Shown here: positions 15,442-24,207 of the stretch, in pieces
Layout: every line of letters begins with the position of its first letter
How positions within the stretch are numbered: the first letter of the stretch is position 1
Origin: Gammaproteobacteria bacterium
GTDB lineage: Bacteria > Pseudomonadota > Gammaproteobacteria > Steroidobacterales > GCA-2729495
Direction: 5' to 3'
DNA length: 36,306 nt
Assembly (NCBI GenBank): GCA_024277915.1
Contig: JAJRUG010000105.1
Location: forward strand, 1-36,306
Position numbers and translations under genes: made by a program
The notes under the pieces: model-generated
The model's database searches: none
Told to the model about the DNA's origin: nothing
Seen by the model: only the letters and a program-made list of their open reading frames with translations

Positions 15442-16815
15442 TTAACGAATCTGACTGATCGAAGCCAGCTGCGCGCTGAGGAAACTGCTGGTGGTATTAA
15501 GCTGTGCGACGAGTCTGTCCATCGCGTTGAACTGATCCAGAAGTCGCGACCGGACACTTTCCATGCGCCTGTCAAGAATTTCACGCTGATCTTCGACACG
15601 GTCGAGAATCGTCTTCAGTGAGCTTTCCCTGGTCTCGATGGTTCCTGCGCTACCGAGAGTATTCTCGACAACTTCATCCATGCGTACGGCAATACCGTTG
15701 GTGCTGGCAAAAATCTTGCCAACGTCATCGAAGTCATCGGCAATGGCACTGGTCAGCTTGTCAGCGTCAATGGACAGAAAACCGTTGCTTTCTGTTGTGA
15801 TGCCTATGGAAACCAGTGATGTGTAGCTCCCGGACAGCTCCGGCATGGCTTGACTCAGATCTCTGCGCAGTTTGTCCTTGACAGTCCGGACAGTTGCATC
15901 ACCGAGCAGAGCGCCGGATTTCCCGCCTTCAGGATCGTAGTTGGTCAATGAGTTGAGGGAACCCAGCAGACCGTTGTAGGCGCTGACAAACCCGGAAATC
16001 GTGGCGCTGGCGGCGTCTTTGTCGAAAGATATGGAGAGGTTTTCAGTGGCACCAGCGCTGGTGGCCAGCAAATTGATTGTGACCCCATCGATCGCACCGG
16101 TGACCGTATTATTCTCCGAGGTTACCGAATAGCCACTGATGGTGATCAGGGCGTCGGCCGCTGCCTCGGTTTCCGTCATTGGATTTGATCCGCTTGCGGC
16201 GTCATAGGTCAGCGCGATCAGGCCACCATCTCCGCCGGAAGTGGTGATTTTCATTGTCTGGTTAGCACCGGTTTTGTCAGAGGAAATCAACAGACGTGAC
16301 CCGTCTGCGGCATTCACGATGGTGGCGCTGACGCCCGGATTGTTTGTCGCGCTGTTAATAGCATCACGAATGTCAGCGAGTGTGTTCTTGGCGGAATCAA
16401 TCGAGATATTTGCTGTTGTACCGTCGACCTCAATCGTTAACAGGCCATCGCCCACAACAGTTGCGGAATCGGTAAAAGCCTGCGATGCGAGTCGGTGAGG
16501 TGCAGCCAGCGAGATCACATTGATATCGTATGATCCAGGTACTGCGCCAGTATCCGCAGTGGCTGTGAAAAAGGTATCGTCCCCTATAGTGACTTTTCGA
16601 TTCTGGAAGTTTTCCAGTTCGGTCAGATTTGCCAAGGATCCCCGGAAGGTTGAAAGCGCACTTTTGAACTGTCCAAGCCCTGACAATTCGGCATTAGTGC
16701 GTGCTTCCTGAAGATTGAGACGGTTGGAGGTCGGCAGCCGCTCGGCAGCTACCAACTGTTCAACCAGTCCGGATACATCCAGACCGGTGCCAAGACCTGT
16801 TGCTGTTAATGCCAT
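15442..16815 (-). CDS. fliD: Flagellar filament cap protein FliD
   Basis: FliD (hook-associated protein 2) forms the cap under which flagellin subunits fold. The 457 residues start LTATGLGTGLDVSGLVEQLVAAER, the standard FliD N-terminus. They continue with a variable beta-rich middle containing IRDAINSATNNPGVSATIV and SRLLISSDKTGANQ. The protein ends in a coiled-coil region (VEDQREILDRRMESVRSRLLDQFNAMDRLVAQL) with SFLSAQLASI. It is the first gene of the fliD-fliS-fliT-PilZ group. Confidence 0.96.
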   Translation of the reverse strand: MALTATGLGTGLDVSGLVEQLVAAERLPTSNRLNLQEARTNAELSGLGQFKSALSTFRGSLANLTELENFQNRKVTIGDDTFFTATADTGAVPGSYDINVISLAAPHRLASQAFTDSATVVGDGLLTIEVDGTTANISIDSAKNTLADIRDAINSATNNPGVSATIVNAADGSRLLISSDKTGANQTMKITTSGGDGGLIALTYDAASGSNPMTETEAAADALITISGYSVTSENNTVTGAIDGVTINLLATSAGATENLSISFDKDAASATISGFVSAYNGLLGSLNSLTNYDPEGGKSGALLGDATVRTVKDKLRRDLSQAMPELSGSYTSLVSIGITTESNGFLSIDADKLTSAIADDFDDVGKIFASTNGIAVRMDEVVENTLGSAGTIETRESSLKTILDRVEDQREILDRRMESVRSRLLDQFNAMDRLVAQLNTTSSFLSAQLASISQIR

Positions 16816-16877
16816 GAATCAGATCCACTTGTTGGATAAACCAGAGTTCATTGATACTGCCGTAGTGTCTGATACAA

Positions 16878-16892
16878 GCAATATCCGTGCCA
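16878..16892 (-). promoter_or_regulatory. Sigma-54 promoter for fliD-fliS-fliT
   Basis: The minus strand reads TGGCACGGATATTGC, an exact match to the -24/-12 consensus. It ends 62 nt before the fliD ATG and begins directly after the stop of the FlaG-like ORF. No good activator box was found; the enhancer may lie inside the flaG remnant. Confidence 0.87.
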
Positions 16893-17072
16893 TCAGGCAC
16901 GTGTACTGATCGTATGAAACCCTTTGCTGTGCATCATGCGGATATCGTGAGCATTTCCTCTGCAGATGATTTTTTCAAGGTCTGCTTTTGGCGGCACAGG
17001 CGGTGACTCATTGCCGCCGGTCGGCACAGCTTTGCCGCCATCCTGCCGCTGAATTTTTAGGTCAGAGACCAC
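16893..17072 (-). CDS. Short FlaG-like ORF, probably truncated or decayed
   Basis: This 59-residue ORF starts at GTG 17072 behind a GGAG site; a TTG at 17093 is an earlier option. It sits between fliC and fliD, the normal place of flaG. Its first 40 residues fit a FlaG N-terminal region (a GKAVP...PPVPPKADLEKI pattern), but the conserved FlaG body and its VIRQIP-type ending are missing. In another frame just downstream of an A6 run, the sequence reads SAEEMLTIS, which resembles a FlaG C-terminus. An internal deletion plus frameshift is therefore suspected. It could also be an unrelated small protein. Confidence 0.45.
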   Translation of the reverse strand: MVSDLKIQRQDGGKAVPTGGNESPPVPPKADLEKIICRGNAHDIRMMHSKGFHTISTRA

Positions 17073-17126
17073 ATTTTCTCCAATCCGAACCAAGTAAAAT
17101 ATATGTTGAATTAATTAATTACGGGC

Positions 17127-17157
17127 AAAAAAATGGCCAGCCCGAAGGCTGGCCATT
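17127..17157 (-). terminator. Intrinsic terminator of fliC
   Basis: An 11-bp perfect stem (17132-17142 with 17147-17157) closes on a TTCG tetraloop on the minus strand and is followed by seven T residues (complement of 17127-17133). It begins 32 nt after the fliC stop. This is a textbook rho-independent terminator and isolates the abundant flagellin message from the downstream genes. Confidence 0.95.
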
Positions 17158-17188
17158 AATCCGTTGAACCAGAGGTTCTTGGATCAGT

Positions 17189-18634
17189 TTATCGCAGCAG
17201 ACCCAATACTGTTTGCGGAACAGCGTTGGCCTGGGCCAGAATTGCGATACCCGCCTGTTGCAGGATCTGGGCTTTGGTCAATGCCGCTGTTTCAGAGGCA
17301 AAGTCCGTGTCCTGGATCCGGCTTCGGGCAGCAGTCAGGTTCTCGGAAACTGTCTGCAGGTTGACGATGACCGACTCGAAGCGATTCTGAACGGCGCCAA
17401 GCTGACTGCGCAGCGAGGATACTGCAGTCAGGGCTGCATCCGAACGCTGGATGGTAGCTTCTGCATTAGTGACAGAGGTGACGCTTGATGACGACAGGGT
17501 AGTGGTATCCACGGCGATTGATGTGACGCCGGAGAAACCGATGTCGGCTTGCTGCGTACCGCCCAGGGTGATATTGCTGGATGCGGACAGCGTGATTGTG
17601 CCGCGCAGCGTACCTTCCTGTGCTGTAGCGATGCCTGTTCCGGTCAACGTGGCGCCGGAACCCGCAGTAAGGGTTTCGGAGACCACGACGTTACGGCCAC
17701 CCTCTCCAGTCAACGTAAGGTCGGTGCCTGAAATGGATGCCGAGACACCGGTCTGTGCCGAGAACAGATTGATCTGGGCAGCAACTTCCGCCCCGGTCAA
17801 TGATCCACCATCAGCGATATTATCGGCTCCAGTGTAGATGTTCACACTGTTAACCGAAAGAGCGTAGGTGGATGTTCCACCGCTGCTGGCTACCGTAGAA
17901 AATGTTGCAGTCGTGACATTAGCCGCAGTTGCACTCAATCCGGAAACACCGGCGGTGTCGATAGCCTGAACTTTCGAAAAGGCACTGTCAGTAGTCTGTC
18001 CTGCTCCACTGCCGGCGGTACTCGCGCCGATTGAAACAGCCGCACCGGTACCAACAGCCAGCGTCAGGCCGCCATCCGTTAATGCGTTAGCGGTTGCGAC
18101 AGCACCAGTTGATGTAGCGATCTGGCCGATCTGGTTAGATCGTACACCAGTGGTCAGGTTAACCGTGATGTTCTCACCGACATTAGCGCCGACCTGAAAC
18201 TGGGCGCTGCCGAAGCTGCCATCCAGTACTTTCTGGCCGTTAAATGCTGTCTGTGAGGCGATACGATCAATTTCTGCCAAACGCTGCTGTACTTCCTGGT
18301 CGAGCGCAGCCCGGTCGGAAGCAGAGTTTGTGGCATTGGCGGATTGTACTGCCAACTCACGAATACGCTGCAAGTTATTAGTCAGCTCGTCAAGCGCAGA
18401 CTCTGCAGTCTGGGCCAGTGAAATGCCGTCGTTTGAGTTTCGCACTGCCTGGTTCAGGCCACGAATTTGAGTCGTGAACCGGTTGGCAATGGCAAGGCCG
18501 GCCGCATCATCCTTGGCGCTGTTAATGCGCAGGCCAGATGACAGCCGTTGAAGGGAAGTCGCCAGCATGCTATCCGAACGCGACAAGTTGCGCTGGGCAT
18601 TTAGCGACATGACATTGGTATTAATTACAGCCAT
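17189..18634 (-). CDS. fliC: Flagellin FliC
   Basis: This is the filament subunit. The 481 residues have the conserved D0/D1 ends. The N-terminus is AVINTNVMSLNAQRNLSRS with LSSGLRINSAKDDAAGLAIANRF; the C-terminus has SRIQDTDFASETAALTKAQILQQAGIAILAQANAVPQTVLGLL. A variable Ser/Thr/Ala/Gly-rich middle (about residues 165-390) forms the exposed domains. The N-terminal D1 contains LQRIRELAVQSANATNS, the kind of segment recognised by TLR5. Only one flagellin gene is present in the window. The ATG follows a GGAGAG site, and the gene has its own sigma-28 promoter and terminator. Confidence 0.98.
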   Translation of the reverse strand: MAVINTNVMSLNAQRNLSRSDSMLATSLQRLSSGLRINSAKDDAAGLAIANRFTTQIRGLNQAVRNSNDGISLAQTAESALDELTNNLQRIRELAVQSANATNSASDRAALDQEVQQRLAEIDRIASQTAFNGQKVLDGSFGSAQFQVGANVGENITVNLTTGVRSNQIGQIATSTGAVATANALTDGGLTLAVGTGAAVSIGASTAGSGAGQTTDSAFSKVQAIDTAGVSGLSATAANVTTATFSTVASSGGTSTYALSVNSVNIYTGADNIADGGSLTGAEVAAQINLFSAQTGVSASISGTDLTLTGEGGRNVVVSETLTAGSGATLTGTGIATAQEGTLRGTITLSASSNITLGGTQQADIGFSGVTSIAVDTTTLSSSSVTSVTNAEATIQRSDAALTAVSSLRSQLGAVQNRFESVIVNLQTVSENLTAARSRIQDTDFASETAALTKAQILQQAGIAILAQANAVPQTVLGLLR

Positions 18635-18712
18635 GGGAGCTCTCCATTAAGTTTCCGAATAAGCATGCTCTGCCAGATCCCGGTAGTGGGTCTGGAAGTT
18701 CTTGCAAAGGTT

Positions 18713-18739
18713 GTATCGGCAGTGGTGGGAGGAACTTTA
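18713..18739 (-). promoter_or_regulatory. Sigma-28 (FliA) promoter for fliC
   Basis: On the minus strand a -35 TAAA (18739-18736) is followed by 15 nt and a -10 GCCGATAC (18720-18713), essentially the sigma-28 consensus. The predicted leader is about 70 nt. It is the only strong promoter-like element in the 230-bp flgL-fliC gap. Confidence 0.88.
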
Positions 18740-18748
18740 CCGGTGCGG

Positions 18749-18764
18749 TGTGATGTGAGTCACA
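18749..18764. promoter_or_regulatory. CRP/Vfr-like site upstream of fliC
   Basis: TGTGATGTGAGTCACA has both perfect CRP half-sites (TGTGA-N6-TCACA). Its centre is about 17 bp upstream of the -35 element of the fliC sigma-28 promoter, roughly 50 bp from the predicted start. Binding by a CRP-family regulator is inferred from the motif alone. Confidence 0.5.
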
Positions 18765-18864
18765 AAACGTCAAGCGCTGTGAGCGGGATGGTTGAATGAT
18801 CGTGTCAATGGCCCGACCTGGTCAGCCCTGAGTTTTCCGCGAGCTTTCTGTAGCAGAGCTTTAC

Positions 18865-20058
18865 CTAGATCACGTTAAAAAGAGAAGAGGTACGGGTGCG
18901 GGCGAAAATTTTCTGGGCGGCTTCAAGGCTGAATAGCTGTTGCTCCATGCTGGACAGGGCTTCGGCATAGTCAACGTCGCGTACATTGGACAGAGCCTGT
19001 GACAGCTGCAGGCTGGTTTCTTCGTTATTGTTGCGCTGGCTGTCAATTATATTGAGTCGCGCACCGACCTGGCTTCGAAATTCGGAAATATTGGCCAGGG
19101 CCTGATCCATGTTGGACAACGCGCCATTCAGCCCGCTGTTCAGCCGGGCCCGGTCGACCGGGCTGCCCGAGAAAGATTCCAGGTCACTGGCCAGGTTCAT
19201 CACCGAGGTGAACAGATCCTGATTTCGGCTTGAGCGTACCGTAAATGTGTCTCCTGCAGCCGGAGTTCCCTGGAGCGTGACAGAGACACCGTTAAAAGAG
19301 ATGGTGTCTCCCGGAGCAAGTGCGCCTGACGAGAGCACTGTTCCGGAGCTGTTGGCTACTGCATAGGTATCCGGTGTGGGGAAGGCTATGGTATAGGTGT
19401 CTGCTATCCATGCAGTCGGGTCTGCGAGGGTTGCCGAGCTGTAGTATGCGGTGCCGGTGTTGGCACCATCGGCTCCGATTGCAAAGGTGCCATTACCGTC
19501 ACGAATTGCGTTGAAGACACGCGACCCGGGATCGGCTTCCTGAACGGTGCGGTTTTCAGCAAGACGCTGGGTACGAATTCCATCGTCTCCGTTGTAGACA
19601 ACAACTCCCGCGACCAGGTCAAACGCCTTGTTTTGTACCCGGTTACCGGAAAAAAGATAGCGACCTTCACCGTCCTGGCTGTTAGCGGCGCCAAGCAGGT
19701 TGTTAAGGAGTTCCCTGACCTCAACTGCAATTGCCCGGATTGACTCAGCGGGCAGGGTGCCGCCCCCGGCCTGGATAGCGAGTTCCCTGACCCGGTTCAG
19801 TGTATCGGTGACCTGGTTCAGGGCGTTTTCCTCAAGACTGAGTCGACGCCGGGCTGTTTCGGAGTTGGTGGCGAAGTTGTCCAGACGATTCATGCCCTGT
19901 TGCAACAGCACTACCTGTGCAGCGCCAACCGGGTCATCGGCTGCTGTGCTGACTCTGAGACCGGTGCTGATCTGCTGCTGAATATCTGCCAGCTTGCTTT
20001 GTTGCTGACGCATGGCAGTCAGCCATTGCATCTGAAAAGTATTCGAGGAAATACGCAC
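18865..20058 (-). CDS. flgL: Flagellar hook-filament junction protein FlgL
   Basis: FlgL (HAP3) joins the FlgK ring to the filament. The 397-residue product starts at a GTG: MRISSNTFQMQWLTAMRQQQSKL. It has the flagellin-like N-terminal motifs QQISTGLRVSTAADDPVGAAQVV and LNRVRELAIQAGGGTL, a beta-rich middle and the C-terminal YAEALSSMEQQLFSLEAAQKIFARTRTSSLFNVI. It begins 7 nt after the flgK stop and closes the flgB-L run. Confidence 0.95.
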   Translation of the reverse strand: MRISSNTFQMQWLTAMRQQQSKLADIQQQISTGLRVSTAADDPVGAAQVVLLQQGMNRLDNFATNSETARRRLSLEENALNQVTDTLNRVRELAIQAGGGTLPAESIRAIAVEVRELLNNLLGAANSQDGEGRYLFSGNRVQNKAFDLVAGVVVYNGDDGIRTQRLAENRTVQEADPGSRVFNAIRDGNGTFAIGADGANTGTAYYSSATLADPTAWIADTYTIAFPTPDTYAVANSSGTVLSSGALAPGDTISFNGVSVTLQGTPAAGDTFTVRSSRNQDLFTSVMNLASDLESFSGSPVDRARLNSGLNGALSNMDQALANISEFRSQVGARLNIIDSQRNNNEETSLQLSQALSNVRDVDYAEALSSMEQQLFSLEAAQKIFARTRTSSLFNVI

Positions 20059-20065
20059 CTGCTGA

Positions 20066-21961
20066 TTACCTCAAGGCGAAAAGAATGGTTTGAAACAGAT
20101 TGTTGGCTATTTCAATGATTTTGCTGGATGCCATAAATGCCTCCTGGAATTTCAAGAGATTGATTGCCTCTTCCTCAAGATTGACACCGGAGAGGCTTTC
20201 AACATCCATTACAGCCTGGGTCTGTAGCGCAGACTGTACAGTGAGATCCTGGGTTGAACGCAGGGCAGCCGAACCGACAGAAGTCACGAGGTTTGCGCCC
20301 AGATCATCAATAGAGAGTGTTCCACCGGCGAAAAATCTGGTGGTTGGAATGGTGCTCAACACCTGAGAGTTACTGTTATCTCCGCTACCGGGGCCGGTGG
20401 GACTGACCGAAAAGCTGTCGCCTGCCGCCGGACTACCGGTGATCGAAGCTGTCCACCCGTTGAAGTTGATATCCGCACCACTTGTGTAGGCAAGTGGGCC
20501 GGTAAGGTCTGTGCCAATGCTATCGAGAATCCGGTAGGTAGCGGGATTGTCGAAAACAATATTGACCGGCTGCAACAGGTTTGCATTACTGATGTCAGTG
20601 ACGCTCGCCAGGGAAATTGCAGAGTCGGAGAGGTTTTGCAGCGAGACGCCGGTCGTCACCGGAGAGGCGGCTGCAATTTCCGAGCCGTCAGACATCCGCA
20701 TACCGAAATCGCCGGCCGCCCTGGAAACCGGTTTGACCAGATAGCGATCCCCTGCGCCGGCACCGGCCGTCACTGTTATTTCCAGCCCGTCTGCTACAAA
20801 GGGATCAATGGCGGTGCCTGATCCGGTCATAGTGACCGGGGCGCCGGTGAGTGAGTTTCTCAGTTGCCAGGCCGCACCGTCGTATCGTAGTTCGTACTCT
20901 CTGGGCTCCACATCGGCGGCATTGCCGATGACGACCGAAACGGTAGCGCTTCCTGTGTTGTTTTGCGAGGTAGCTACCTCAGGTACCACACTGGTAAAAA
21001 ATGCGTTGCCGAGATTGCCGTTGAGATCCATTCCCTGGGCTTGCTGATTGTTAAAGCCCTCACTGAGCCCAAGCGCCAGTTGGCCAAGTTCTGCCCGGGA
21101 TTTGTCCAGCATATCGTTTCTGAACGCCATCAGGCCGCCTACTACGCCACCCGAGACTTTTCGGGATATATCGATGGTCTGGGTGCCGGTTTGATAGGCA
21201 AGTTGCTGTCTCGTGCCGTTGAACTCATCCGATAGCAAGGCGAGATTAAAAGACTGACTGCCCAATACGACGGGCTGCCCGTTACCGACCATTACATTGA
21301 CAGTACCGTCGGTTTGTCTGGTCGTTGTGATGTCAATTTGTTCTGCGAGCTGGTTGAGCAATCGGTCCTGCTCATCAAGCAGTTCAGCAGGCGGGTTATT
21401 GCCCGATTCTGCGATACGTTCATTGAGGGCGGCAAGCCCCGAAGAAATCGTATTGATGGTAACGACCGACTGGGAAAGTCGCATGCTTGCTTCATTGGCC
21501 AGGCTGTCCAGCTGTCCGCCGATCTGTTGAAACCTTTGCGCCAGTGATTCGCCCTCGGAAATCATTTGCTGGCGGTTGACAGTTGATGTCGGATCACGAT
21601 TTACATTTTCAACGCTATCGAAGAACGATTGCAGCGCCTGTGAAATGCCGAGTTCTGGGTTGCCCAGGATGCTGTCCAGTCGCAGCGCCATGTTACTGAA
21701 TGCTTCAGCGCGTTGTTGCGCAGTTCCGGCTGACTGTAACTGCCCGGTCAGCAGCTGGTCGTAGATACGGTCGATACTGGCGATAGCCACGCCGCTGCCG
21801 ACACTGAACCCGCCTGACATCTGGCTGGAGCGCTGAGTCAGGTTGACACGTTGACGAACATAGCCCTCCGTGTTGGCGTTCGCAACATTATTACTGGTTG
21901 TTTGCAGTCCGGCCTGGGCGGCCAGAATGCCGGTTAAACCATTATTGAGAAATACGGACAT
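20066..21961 (-). CDS. flgK: Flagellar hook-associated protein FlgK
   Basis: FlgK (HAP1) is the first junction protein on the hook tip. The 631 residues begin SVFLNNGLTGILAAQAGLQTTSNNVANANTEGYVRQRVNL, the usual FlgK N-terminus. Helical domains with DSVENVNRDPTSTVNRQQMISEGESLAQRF and LNERIAESGNNPPAELLDEQDRLL follow. The protein ends GVNLEEEAINLLKFQEAFMASSKIIEIANNLFQTIL. It starts 1 nt after the flgJ stop, consistent with coupled translation. Confidence 0.97.
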   Translation of the reverse strand: MSVFLNNGLTGILAAQAGLQTTSNNVANANTEGYVRQRVNLTQRSSQMSGGFSVGSGVAIASIDRIYDQLLTGQLQSAGTAQQRAEAFSNMALRLDSILGNPELGISQALQSFFDSVENVNRDPTSTVNRQQMISEGESLAQRFQQIGGQLDSLANEASMRLSQSVVTINTISSGLAALNERIAESGNNPPAELLDEQDRLLNQLAEQIDITTTRQTDGTVNVMVGNGQPVVLGSQSFNLALLSDEFNGTRQQLAYQTGTQTIDISRKVSGGVVGGLMAFRNDMLDKSRAELGQLALGLSEGFNNQQAQGMDLNGNLGNAFFTSVVPEVATSQNNTGSATVSVVIGNAADVEPREYELRYDGAAWQLRNSLTGAPVTMTGSGTAIDPFVADGLEITVTAGAGAGDRYLVKPVSRAAGDFGMRMSDGSEIAAASPVTTGVSLQNLSDSAISLASVTDISNANLLQPVNIVFDNPATYRILDSIGTDLTGPLAYTSGADINFNGWTASITGSPAAGDSFSVSPTGPGSGDNSNSQVLSTIPTTRFFAGGTLSIDDLGANLVTSVGSAALRSTQDLTVQSALQTQAVMDVESLSGVNLEEEAINLLKFQEAFMASSKIIEIANNLFQTILFALR

Positions 21962-21962
21962 T

Positions 21963-22289
21963 TCATTTCAACCCGTCTGTGTTTTTGTCAGGAGCGGCAA
22001 CGGAAAGTTGTCGCAGCATCATATCGGCAAGACCCAGCCCCTTTTCCTTCGTCAGTTCCAGCGAGATCTGCTGGTCAAACATATCCTGGTAGGAGGTATC
22101 CTTTTTCTCACTCAATACCTCTGAGGCATCACGCATACTCTTGAGCATCATCTGTACAAATATTGCCTCAAACTGCCGGGCAACATTTTTGGCGACTTCC
22201 GGTGCGGTTTCGGGCGTATTTCTTGCCGCTTTTGCACGCAGCTCCGCCAGTCCGGTAAAGTCGTTATAGTTTGCTGTGGGTTGTATCAT
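21963..22289 (-). CDS. flgJ: Rod-assembly protein FlgJ, single-domain form without the muramidase
   Basis: FlgJ caps the growing rod. In Salmonella, Pseudomonas and Vibrio a C-terminal glucosaminidase domain opens the peptidoglycan. This product has only 108 residues and corresponds to the rod-capping N-terminal domain alone: VARQFEAIFVQMMLKSMRDASEVL, DTSYQDMFDQQISLELTKEKGLGLADMMLRQL. The stop is followed after 1 nt by flgK, so no remnant of the hydrolase domain is left here. A separate lytic enzyme elsewhere in the genome would have to open the wall. Confidence 0.92.
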   Translation of the reverse strand: MIQPTANYNDFTGLAELRAKAARNTPETAPEVAKNVARQFEAIFVQMMLKSMRDASEVLSEKKDTSYQDMFDQQISLELTKEKGLGLADMMLRQLSVAAPDKNTDGLK

Positions 22290-22321
22290 TGTGATGTGCT
22301 CTGTTTCCCGAAGGTGCGCGC

Positions 22322-23473
22322 CTAGATCACGATCAGCTCGGCTCGCAATGCACCGGCTTCCCGAAGTGCTTCCAGTATGGCGACAAGATCACCGGGTGAA
22401 GCACCTACTTCGTTAACTGCACGAACTATTTCATTGAGTTCAACGCCGGGCTTGAACAGAAACATCCGGTTTTCATCCTGGGCAACATTGATACCGGTTT
22501 GCGGTGTCACGACAGTTTGCCCGTTTTCCGAGAACGGCTGAGGCTGGCTGACATCAAAGTCCTCGGTGATGCTGACGACCAATGAGCCATGGGAGACGGC
22601 GGCCGGCAGTACTCTGACGTGAGAACTGATGACCACCGTGCCGGTTCGTGAATTGATAATGATTCGCGCAGGCGCATCTCCAGGCGTGATTTCCAGGTTC
22701 TCTATGACCGACATGAATGAGATACGGCTGTCCGTTGTCATCGGAGCAGCGATTCTTACTGACACCGGGTCGATGGCCTGCGCGGTCTGCGCACCCAGGA
22801 ATTGATTGATACGGCTGGCCAGTCGTGCGGCAGTTGTAAAATCCGGGCGATGCAGATTCAGTGTCATGTATTCATTCTCGATCAGGTTGGTGGGCACGGA
22901 ACGCTCAACCATCGCGCCGTTGGGGATTCGTCCCACACTGGGCACATTGACTGTGACCCTCGATCCATCCTGTCCGGAGATACCCAGACCGCCAACGATC
23001 AGATTGCCCTGGGCGATCGCATAGATCTGCCGGTCGATGCCTTTCAATGGAGTGATGAGCAGGGTACCGCCTCTGAGGCTTTCAGCATTGGCGATTGACG
23101 AGACGGTAATGTCGATGGTCTGACCGGGTTTGGCAAATGCGGGCAATTCGGCATGTACCGTGACGGCAGCAACATTTTTAAGCTGCAGGCTGGTGCCCGG
23201 TGGCATTGTGACACCCATGCGTTCCAGCATGCTGATCAGGCTTTGGGTAGTGAAAGGCGCCTGGGTTGTTCTGTCGCCGGTTCCATCCAGCCCTACTACC
23301 AGTCCGTAGCCTACCAGCTGGTTGGCCCGCACTCCTGAAATACTGACCATATCTTTGATGCGCTCTGCTTTGGCTGATTCTGCTGAAGCAAAGAAAACCA
23401 GCAACATGCCCAGGATCAGTAGAGTGACTTGAGAACGCTGTTTTCTGATAATGTTTTTCATATTTCGATCCAT
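22322..23473 (-). CDS. flgI: Flagellar P-ring protein FlgI
   Basis: FlgI is secreted by Sec and polymerises into the periplasmic P ring, the bushing around the rod. The 383-residue precursor has a basic N-terminus and a hydrophobic signal peptide ([21 protein letters not shown]). The conserved mature start [31 protein letters not shown] follows. Further family motifs are [33 protein letters not shown] and [38 protein letters not shown] second ATG at 23461 is an alternative start. Confidence 0.97.
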   Translation of the reverse strand: MDRNMKNIIRKQRSQVTLLILGMLLVFFASAESAKAERIKDMVSISGVRANQLVGYGLVVGLDGTGDRTTQAPFTTQSLISMLERMGVTMPPGTSLQLKNVAAVTVHAELPAFAKPGQTIDITVSSIANAESLRGGTLLITPLKGIDRQIYAIAQGNLIVGGLGISGQDGSRVTVNVPSVGRIPNGAMVERSVPTNLIENEYMTLNLHRPDFTTAARLASRINQFLGAQTAQAIDPVSVRIAAPMTTDSRISFMSVIENLEITPGDAPARIIINSRTGTVVISSHVRVLPAAVSHGSLVVSITEDFDVSQPQPFSENGQTVVTPQTGINVAQDENRMFLFKPGVELNEIVRAVNEVGASPGDLVAILEALREAGALRAELIVI

Positions 23474-23494
23474 TGGTTTGACTCAATATGAGAT

Positions 23495-24190
23495 CTAGAG
23501 CGGCCAGAATTTCATAAAAAACTTGGTCAGGAGGCCTGGTTTGTTCGAGTTGGCAACATCACCCGTGCCACTGTATGTAATTCGCGCATCAGCGATTTTC
23601 AATGACGAGACGGTATTGCTCGGATTGATGTCCGATGGCCTGACAATGCCTGTGACCTGCACGTATTCTTCACCCTGGTTGAGGGTCAGCCACTTCTCGC
23701 CACGAATCAGCAGGTTGCCATTGGGGTAAACCTCGGCAACAGTCACGGTCATGCTGCCGTTCAGGCTGTTGCTTTGACTGCTTGAGCCTTCGCCGATGAA
23801 TTCCTGTTCGGATTCCCAGTCATTGGCCAGAATGTTCAGTCCATTTCTGGTGACAGCCTTCCCTAATAGTGTCGGCAAGCCGGTGCTCACCGTACTCTCT
23901 TTTATAACGTCTGTATTTGCGCTCTTCGAGGCTTGCATGCGTTCGGCAAACTGAACAGTCAGGGTATCACCCACACGGTGAGCCTTGACATCGTTGAACA
24001 GGCTCAGAGCGGTTGATGCCTGGTAAAGCGACCCGCCTTGCGGCTGAAAAGCGATCGGTTGTGGTGGCGGTGCGGCAGGGTATTTTCCCGGGCTTGGCCC
24101 CGTTACCACTGTACAGCCCTGCTGAACCATGCTCATTAATATAAGAGCAGTCAGTGTTATCTGTTTAACGCTTTTCATACCATTGACCAT
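23495..24190 (-). CDS. flgH: Flagellar L-ring lipoprotein FlgH
   Basis: FlgH forms the outer-membrane L ring. The 231-residue precursor has a hydrophobic leader and a lipobox-like MVQQGC near residue 26, less canonical than the usual L-[AS]-[GA]-C. Mature FlgH motifs follow: GSLYQASTALSLFNDVKAHRVGDTLTVQFAERMQASKSA, NGSMTVTVAEVYPNGNLLIRGEKWLTLNQGEEYVQVTGIVRPSDI and ARITYSGTGDVANSNKPGLLTKFFMKFWPL. ATGs at 24190 and 24178 are both possible starts. It lies between flgG and flgI. Confidence 0.96.
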   Translation of the reverse strand: MVNGMKSVKQITLTALILMSMVQQGCTVVTGPSPGKYPAAPPPQPIAFQPQGGSLYQASTALSLFNDVKAHRVGDTLTVQFAERMQASKSANTDVIKESTVSTGLPTLLGKAVTRNGLNILANDWESEQEFIGEGSSSQSNSLNGSMTVTVAEVYPNGNLLIRGEKWLTLNQGEEYVQVTGIVRPSDINPSNTVSSLKIADARITYSGTGDVANSNKPGLLTKFFMKFWPL

Positions 24191-24207
24191 GACTTCTGTT
24201 CATTCCA

